From the IMG/VR virus record IMGVR_UViG_3300032242_003209, positions 1 to 37,342 of that record: a stretch of 37,342 bases of DNA. The stretch is one strand, 5' to 3'. The notes beneath the pieces were generated by a model, which ran no database searches, was not told the DNA's origin, and saw only the letters and a program-made list of their open reading frames with translations. Positions 32,697 through 37,342 of the stretch are shown piece after piece. Numbering within the stretch: the stretch's first letter is position 1; each line of letters opens with the position of its first letter. Origin of the DNA: a virus. A program made the position numbers and the translations under genes.

Positions 32697-32998
32697 GTGA
32701 ATCTGAGGACATTACTCTAGTGTCCCCAACCACTTCGAAATACATAGTAGGCCAGCAGGTCAAGCTTAAATCTGGCGAATCAGTTAGAATAATAGGCCTT
32801 GATTCAGTTGAGAAAACGTATAAGGTCATGGGTTCAGATAATTCGGTTGACTCCGTGAAACCTGATGAAATTGAAATGGCCGAGCCTAGTCCATATAAGG
32901 ACTATCAACAGTCTGGTCCGGACGAGCAGAATCCTGACTCGTTAAAGTTAAAACAAAAGGACGTAAGCTCAAACCATATCGGTGACTTCATAGTATAA
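32642..32998 (+). CDS. Downstream KOW/SH3-like segment, own gene (GTG 32720) or frameshift extension
   Basis: The frame is open from upstream of 32642 to the stop at 32998 and has no ATG. From GTG 32720 it would give 92 residues: SPTTSKYIVGQQVKLKSGES, then VRIIGLDSVEKTYKVMGSDN, a small SH3/KOW-like beta pattern with an acidic C-terminal tail. The GTG lies inside the 3' arm of a hairpin (32707-32725) and lacks an obvious ribosome site. A -1 shift at the A9 run 32682-32690 would instead attach this segment to the 512-residue protein. Confidence 0.5.
   Translation, partial: QCIKKPIHSNRSVQKKSLSESEDITLVSPTTSKYIVGQQVKLKSGESVRIIGLDSVEKTYKVMGSDNSVDSVKPDEIEMAEPSPYKDYQQSGPDEQNPDSLKLKQKDVSSNHIGDFIV
32682..32725 (+). 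promoter_or_regulatory. Possible -1 ribosomal frameshift signal: A9 run and hairpin
   Basis: Nine A residues (codons AAA AAA AAA in frame 0) are followed by GCC TAA. In the -1 frame they read AAA AAA A-GC CTA and continue into the next ORF. A hairpin lies at GGACATTA (32707-32714) and TAGTGTCC (32718-32725), 8 bp with one G-U and a 3-base loop. The 16-base spacing is longer than the usual 5-9, so the role of the hairpin is uncertain. Confidence 0.35.
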
Positions 32999-33016
32999 TT
33001 AGGCTAAACACATATA

Positions 33017-33826
33017 ATGGCCGACGTATTATGCTCAATTGAAGAGGCTAGGGAAGCTGGAACTCTTCAGGTCTTTGAAAAAAAGACAAAATACCATGAT
33101 TATCAATTCCTAGTTAGATCTGAGGAAGAGATAAAATTCAACGTATCTCAAAATATTTCAACCAAGGCAACAGGTGGAGAATACTTTAAACCGTTATTCA
33201 TTCCACACTATGCACAAAATGGGTCCTCCATGATCCTGGACGATTTAAACCAGGAAGAAATTTGGTTGGATGCGGGTGGACACATCGGTATTTTTGCAAC
33301 AAGGTTGCTAACACAATTTCCCAAGATTAAAAAGGTGTATTCGTACGAGCCGTTTCACAATAACGTTGAATTCGCACAAAGAAACATTGAGATGAACGAG
33401 GTTCAGGATCGTTGTGAAATAATAGAACGAGCGATCGTATCCGATGACTCAGCCGAGGTTGAATTCTTTTTATCTCAGGACTCAGGTAAACATAGCGTGC
33501 ACCCGATTAGAGGTCGTCAGGCAATTACCGTGCCCGCCGAAAACATCAATAAGATCATTAAGGAAAAGGGCATTACCTGCATTAAAATGGACATTGAGGG
33601 CATGGAATACGATATGATCAGAGCTCTCAACCAGGAAAGTCTCGATCAAATTAAACTATTCATAGTCGAGTACCATTTTCATTACAGCTGGTTGCTTGAA
33701 AATAGGTCAGCCAAGTTCAATGAAGTTCTAGACATCTTTAGAGCTAATTTCGGTAGAATATTCGTGAATCCTAGAACGGCCAACGGTAAGCATTTCATCA
33801 CTCACTTCGCAGGTTTTAAAAATTAA
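33017..33826 (+). CDS. FkbM-family SAM-dependent methyltransferase
   Basis: A 269-residue protein. SAM motif I is IWLDAGGHIGIFATRLL (Asp85), motif II VYSYEPFHNN (Glu111), and motif III/IV CIKMDIEGMEYDMI (Asp192). This is the FkbM layout also present at the C-terminus of the 926-residue fusion, but here it stands alone. FkbM enzymes methylate sugars and related hydroxyls. The N-terminal 60 residues (VFEKKTKYHDYQFLVRSEEE) form a cap before the Rossmann fold. Acceptor unknown; a glycan on the virion or a modified DNA base are possible given neighbours. Confidence 0.8.
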   Translation: MADVLCSIEEAREAGTLQVFEKKTKYHDYQFLVRSEEEIKFNVSQNISTKATGGEYFKPLFIPHYAQNGSSMILDDLNQEEIWLDAGGHIGIFATRLLTQFPKIKKVYSYEPFHNNVEFAQRNIEMNEVQDRCEIIERAIVSDDSAEVEFFLSQDSGKHSVHPIRGRQAITVPAENINKIIKEKGITCIKMDIEGMEYDMIRALNQESLDQIKLFIVEYHFHYSWLLENRSAKFNEVLDIFRANFGRIFVNPRTANGKHFITHFAGFKN

Positions 33827-33840
33827 AAATAAGCACTTAA

Positions 33841-34074
33841 ATGAACGGCAGAAAAGCAAAACTCTTAAAAAAGGCAGCAAAGGCCAAATTTGAAGAATAC
33901 CAAAGACAGAATCCTGGTCAATTCCAATTAACCTATAAGGCATATCCAAAAAAGGTAACTCCTGAGGGACTTCTTGTTTCCAGTGAAGAAGAATATCCAA
34001 TCAATCACGTTCGCCGAATTTTTAGAGCAATGGTTCGTGCTGAACGCCTTGCAAAAATGGGCGGAAAGAAGTAA
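33841..34074 (+). CDS. Small basic protein, 77 aa
   Basis: Lys/Arg-rich at both ends (NGRKAKLLKKAAKAKFEEYQ; HVRRIFRAMVRAERLAKMGG) with a short middle (QLTYKAYPKKVTPEGLLVS). It may bind nucleic acid. It sits 14 bases after the FkbM gene and four before the DNA glycosylase gene, all on one strand. No family recognised. Confidence 0.5.
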   Translation: MNGRKAKLLKKAAKAKFEEYQRQNPGQFQLTYKAYPKKVTPEGLLVSSEEEYPINHVRRIFRAMVRAERLAKMGGKK

Positions 34075-34078
34075 CTAA

Positions 34079-34504
34079 ATGAGCCCGTACGAGCTTCTTC
34101 AGGAAATCTATTACGATGACCCTTGGAAATCACAAGTGTGTTGCATTCTATTGAACTGCACGCGTAGGCTCCAGGTTGACATGATTCGTGAAGAGCTTTT
34201 TAGCCTTTATCCAGATGCGGATAGCATGCGAAATTCTGATCCGGAAAGGTTAGCTATTTTACTGAAACCTTTAGGTTTTTACAATCGTCGATCTAAGACT
34301 TTAATTAAGTTCAGCGATGAGTGGATCACTAAGGACTGGCAACACCCTCGTGAACTACACGGAATTGGTGAGTATGCTGCAGCATCATGGGACATTTTTT
34401 ACGAACATCGACTTGACGTAGAACCGACTGACGGAGTTCTAGTAAAATACTTACAATGGAAAAGACACCAATCAGAGCATTATACGCCTATTTCGGAAAG
34501 CTAG
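34079..34504 (+). CDS. MBD4-like DNA glycosylase (helix-hairpin-helix, HhH-GPD)
   Basis: A 141-residue protein that closely follows the catalytic domain of MBD4, the mismatch T/U glycosylase: DPWKSQVCCILLNCTRR, AILLKPLGFYNRRSKTLIKF and LHGIGEYAAASWDIF (HhH, Gly95-Ile-Gly97). The catalytic Asp118 lies in EPTDGVLVKYLQW, as MBD4 has PEDHKLNKY. There is no Cys cluster at the C-terminus, consistent with MBD4 rather than EndoIII. It probably removes thymine or uracil from mismatched or modified DNA. Its 3' end overlaps the next ORF by 49 bases. It may repair deaminated or modified phage bases, or attack host DNA; the latter is speculation. Confidence 0.8.
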   Translation: MSPYELLQEIYYDDPWKSQVCCILLNCTRRLQVDMIREELFSLYPDADSMRNSDPERLAILLKPLGFYNRRSKTLIKFSDEWITKDWQHPRELHGIGEYAAASWDIFYEHRLDVEPTDGVLVKYLQWKRHQSEHYTPISES

Positions 34505-35520
34505 GAGCATTTACTGAAAACATACCAGGCCACACATTCTATCAGGTCGGATTACTTGATTCAATTTCTGAAAAATTTAGCATTGACAAGTTTGACTTTT
34601 TAAATTACATTGACAATCCTTTAGAACTAAAGCTAGATAGACCGATCTTCCCGGACGTCGAACTCGGTAAAGTATTTGAGAGTCATTCAGATAGACTATT
34701 GGATCAATATTTAATAGACTTTGATGATGTTCTTGAAAATATTAGGAATCGAGTCTATTCAAAGTTATTCTTAAAGGCAAGATTTAGAAACCTGTCGACT
34801 TTAGAAAAGAAGCTAAAGGATGCTCGCCAATTTGAAATGATAATTGACTTAGCAATTGAGGTAGGTTATTCACCGTCAGATATAGTCATTCTAGATACTG
34901 ACCTTTCGCTTAGCCAAGAGTTTTTAGATCATATTAATCTACTGGGATTGAGTCACGAGATTCCATCCGTAACATTCCCAGGGATAGGTCAGAGATTTCT
35001 AGCCTCATGCTTAGAAGTTCATCGTCAAGCAACGACCAAACGTGGTCCGAACCTATTATATTACGGCAATCTGGCGTTTGACAATTACAAGGAAGGTCAT
35101 ACTAAGAATCCAATAATTAATGAAATCATTGAGGTAGCCACGCAAGTTAGAATGTTTAATCGAACTAAATTTAACATGACCGTCGCGGCTAAGTCAACTC
35201 CCGAACTGACATTGTGGCTGACTACTTGCGGTGTTAAATTTCATCCACGTGAGAATAGAATGCATATTTGGCAAGAATTCGAAAGATCATTGGTCTCAGT
35301 TAACGTTAGCAAGGACCTCTACGTCGAAAGAAAATTCATTCCCGCCAGAGTCTATGAGTCCGTAATATTTGGAGTGATTCCGGTTTCTTATAAGTGCGGT
35401 CAACACCCAGCAATGACGTTTGATACGGTTCAAGATTTTTTCGAAATTTGTAAATTCTTAACTGAATGCTCTCCAGCCGATTACTTTAAAATCCTATCCA
35501 AAATAGCCGAATCGCTTTAG
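34456..35520 (+). CDS. GT-B-like glycosyltransferase, possible DNA or protein glycosylation
   Basis: A 354-residue protein. The N-terminal region (IRALYAYFGKLGAFTENIPG) starts a Rossmann-like fold. The C-terminal region (FIPARVYESVIFGVIPVSYKCG, followed by TFDTVQDFFEICKFL) has the EsvifGviPv layout of donor-binding GT-B domains, as in T4 alpha-glucosyltransferase. No DxD motif is obvious. Its 49-base overlap with the DNA glycosylase suggests a functional pair, for instance modifying and policing hypermodified bases, but protein or glycan substrates are equally possible. The ATG at 34456 gives the first strand of the fold and is preferred over later starts. Confidence 0.4.
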   Translation: MEKTPIRALYAYFGKLGAFTENIPGHTFYQVGLLDSISEKFSIDKFDFLNYIDNPLELKLDRPIFPDVELGKVFESHSDRLLDQYLIDFDDVLENIRNRVYSKLFLKARFRNLSTLEKKLKDARQFEMIIDLAIEVGYSPSDIVILDTDLSLSQEFLDHINLLGLSHEIPSVTFPGIGQRFLASCLEVHRQATTKRGPNLLYYGNLAFDNYKEGHTKNPIINEIIEVATQVRMFNRTKFNMTVAAKSTPELTLWLTTCGVKFHPRENRMHIWQEFERSLVSVNVSKDLYVERKFIPARVYESVIFGVIPVSYKCGQHPAMTFDTVQDFFEICKFLTECSPADYFKILSKIAESL

Positions 35521-35533
35521 TATAAATTTTCTG

Positions 35534-35541
35534 AATAAATA
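35534..35541 (+). promoter_or_regulatory. Late-promoter-like motif AATAAATA
   Basis: AATAAATA within the 44-base gap, ending 23 bases before the ATG at 35565. The same gap contains TATAAATT at 35521. Confidence 0.3.
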
Positions 35542-35564
35542 ATAAGAAATGACTTTTTATATAA

Positions 35565-37342
35565 ATGCGATATGTCAGCACAGCTGAAGACTTCTTTAAT
35601 GCCGAGCGAACTCCCAGTCGAGTAAATGAAAGGCTTCTTTCATATTTCAGCTCAATACCTGAATCTTTCTGGAAATCACTTGGCTCGATTGATTTTAGTA
35701 AAGTTCATGAATTTAAGCCGGTAACAAACGGTCACTCAGCTAAGGAAATATACGAACATCAACTTTTCTTAATTGAAAATTTTGATGATATTAACTTCGC
35801 CATTCGAGCTGACGATTTCTTATCAAGAACAGGTCATGACACCGTACTATTACGAATTAACGAATCTTACTTAGAAACGGCCCAACTAATAAACGAGGGA
35901 ATACTCGGTTCAGTTTGGGATTTTCTAAAGGCGATAGTAGCCGATCCGGATCCAACCGAGATGTCGTTAAACGTTCTACGCTTAATTCTTGACATCATAG
36001 GTATCGTTCCATTCACATGGGCAGGTTTTCCGATCGACATTGTCGCAAATGCAATTTCGGCCCTAATATCTTATCATAAGAGCGATTGGTTTTCAATGGT
36101 TCTTAGCATCATGCAAACGATTGATATAAGTCATGCCAGTGCAATATTCAAGGTTACTTTAAAACCAGTATTACCTTTCTTGGAAAAAATATTTCCATTA
36201 ATATTTAGGGGTGGAGCGGACGCTCTTGCTCTAGAGAAGGGAGTTGCTGCATTAAAGGAAGGAGTGATTAAGATCGGAGATAAAAGCCTACTTGATAACG
36301 TGGGTAACCTATTCACGAACCTATCGAAGTTCATTACGGGTACCCTAATTAAAATCGTTCATCTCTTTACAGGTTTCATTGACACAGTAAAAGGCTTGTT
36401 ACCTGAGTTAGTTGCAAAGAAAATTCCTAACTTGACCAAGGCGTTTGATACGATGGTGGTTCACCTAAGCACGATCGGAAAGGATTTTGAAACTGCTACT
36501 AAATTACTGAAAGCCGACGTTAAGACAACCGGCGAAGTCGTTGCCGCCAACGGCCAAAAGTTCGCAGCAGATAGTGCACAGGGTAAAGTAATAGTATCAG
36601 CTAACGCTGCAGCTAGGAAAGAATCAATCGCATATTTAAAGGACATTGAAAAGCAATTAACGTCGAATCCTGATTTAATGGCAGTACTTAATAAGCTTTC
36701 TCCAGAAATGAAGGATACATTCATTGCCGCTAGGGTCGAAAATAAATTACTTGGAGAACCCGTAGAACTATTTAAAAAAGCAATGGCCGATCCTGCGTTA
36801 GCTTCTCACCTAGCTCAAAAATACGGCTGGTCGCCAGCTGGAACACAATTGGTCGACCTAGCTAAGTCTGGTGATAAACAGGCGGTCTCTGATTTCTTTA
36901 ATACATTCGTAAAGGATGCAAAGGTTAATAAGGCCTTAAGCAAGGCTGAAATCAGAGCATTTCAACCTTTCGTTAAGAGTCCAGAAGCATTCATTGCTGG
37001 AATTAAGAATTTTGATGATACGATTAAAGTCATAGAGTTGATAGCTAAAAGCTCAAACAAGGTCATTGCAAAAAGAGTCGTTAAGCTTAAACAATTGATA
37101 AACTTAATGGCGCGTTTGCTTTGGCAAAAATACGGCGGGCTTGAGTGTATCATGAAAGTCGGAGCTCACAAAGCGAACGATTTAATCTTAAATAACACGA
37201 CAAAGTTGCTAACTCAGGAAGCAACTCCAGAGCCGACTAACGAATCTGACCGTTCAGTTGATCAAATTGCAAACGGCCAGCCGTTAACTGAGCCATTAAC
37301 TGTTGAACAAGAACAGATGTTACAAAAGACAATATCTGATAG
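35565..37342 (+). CDS. Long putative virion protein with hydrophobic pre-toxin-like segment (3' end outside window)
   Basis: An uninterrupted frame of 592 complete codons runs to the window edge. Residues 1-115 are helical and polar (MRYVSTAEDFFNAERTPSRV). Residues about 128-180 contain a hydrophobic module (VLRLILDIIGIVPFTWAGFP, then IDIVANAISALISYHKSDWF) that resembles short modules seen in pre-toxin and large phage structural proteins. Later residues are alpha-helical with lysine-rich repeats (AIFKVTLKPVLPFLEKIFPL; ADSAQGKVIVSANAAARKES). No enzymatic motif is seen. It may be an internal or tail-associated virion protein, possibly tape-measure-like or an ejected protein. Function is unproven. 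Confidence 0.5.
   Translation, partial: MRYVSTAEDFFNAERTPSRVNERLLSYFSSIPESFWKSLGSIDFSKVHEFKPVTNGHSAKEIYEHQLFLIENFDDINFAIRADDFLSRTGHDTVLLRINESYLETAQLINEGILGSVWDFLKAIVADPDPTEMSLNVLRLILDIIGIVPFTWAGFPIDIVANAISALISYHKSDWFSMVLSIMQTIDISHASAIFKVTLKPVLPFLEKIFPLIFRGGADALALEKGVAALKEGVIKIGDKSLLDNVGNLFTNLSKFITGTLIKIVHLFTGFIDTVKGLLPELVAKKIPNLTKAFDTMVVHLSTIGKDFETATKLLKADVKTTGEVVAANGQKFAADSAQGKVIVSANAAARKESIAYLKDIEKQLTSNPDLMAVLNKLSPEMKDTFIAARVENKLLGEPVELFKKAMADPALASHLAQKYGWSPAGTQLVDLAKSGDKQAVSDFFNTFVKDAKVNKALSKAEIRAFQPFVKSPEAFIAGIKNFDDTIKVIELIAKSSNKVIAKRVVKLKQLINLMARLLWQKYGGLECIMKVGAHKANDLILNNTTKLLTQEATPEPTNESDRSVDQIANGQPLTEPLTVEQEQMLQKTISD

Overview
The window looks like part of the genome of a large T4-like, contractile-tailed phage (myovirus morphotype) infecting a member of the Bacteroidetes, or an assembled metagenomic contig of one. 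The phage assignment rests on a terminase pair (gp16-like small subunit and gp17-like large subunit), a gp6-like baseplate wedge protein, a gp15-like tail sheath stabiliser, a gp26/gp51-like baseplate hub protein and a PhoH ATPase. The host assignment is an inference. The DNA is AT-rich, start codons lack Shine-Dalgarno sequences, fibre proteins carry Gly-Ser/Thr and Thr-rich repeats, and membrane proteins are of types common in Bacteroidetes phages. There are no transposons, CRISPR arrays or tRNA genes.

Layout. 1-6.5 kb is an adhesin and tail-fibre block: the end of a Thr-rich adhesin, a small glycosyltransferase, an Ig-like fibre protein and a 949-residue fibre with Gly-Ser/Thr linkers. 6.6-12.3 kb holds two giant multidomain enzymes. 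One joins two glycosyltransferases to an FkbM methyltransferase. The other joins a methyltransferase and a middle domain to a TibC/AAH-type autotransporter O-heptosyltransferase with its four-cysteine metal site. 12.3-12.9 kb is a tube-like protein. 12.9-15.8 kb is a minus-strand block: tmRNA, a YkuK-like RNase H-fold protein, the gp15-like protein and a LamG lectin-like protein, with two convincing terminators. 15.9-22.2 kb is the packaging and baseplate core (gp6, an 81-residue ORF, TerS, TerL with an in-frame mini-intein, a small ORF, PhoH). 22.2-25.8 kb holds an ECF-type sigma factor, membrane proteins and unknowns. 25.8-33 kb holds hub and other structural genes. 33-35.5 kb holds an FkbM methyltransferase, a small basic protein, an MBD4-like DNA glycosylase and a GT-B-like glycosyltransferase. 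The window ends inside a long gene for a putative virion protein.

How it may work together. The glycosyltransferases and methyltransferases lie among Ser/Thr-rich fibre genes, and one carries a protein-O-heptosyltransferase domain. The phage may therefore glycosylate its own fibres. An octamer TATAAATA, with G/A variants at the first base, recurs upstream of structural genes on both strands. It matches the T4 late promoter, and the ECF sigma factor is a candidate to read it.

Other notable points are a 218-residue mini-intein exactly inside the terminase P-loop, a phage tmRNA with a predicted 25-residue tag, an A9 run plus hairpin that may fuse two structural ORFs by -1 frameshifting, and a second gene apparently broken by a one-base shift. 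Function calls come from reading motifs by eye, with no database search.
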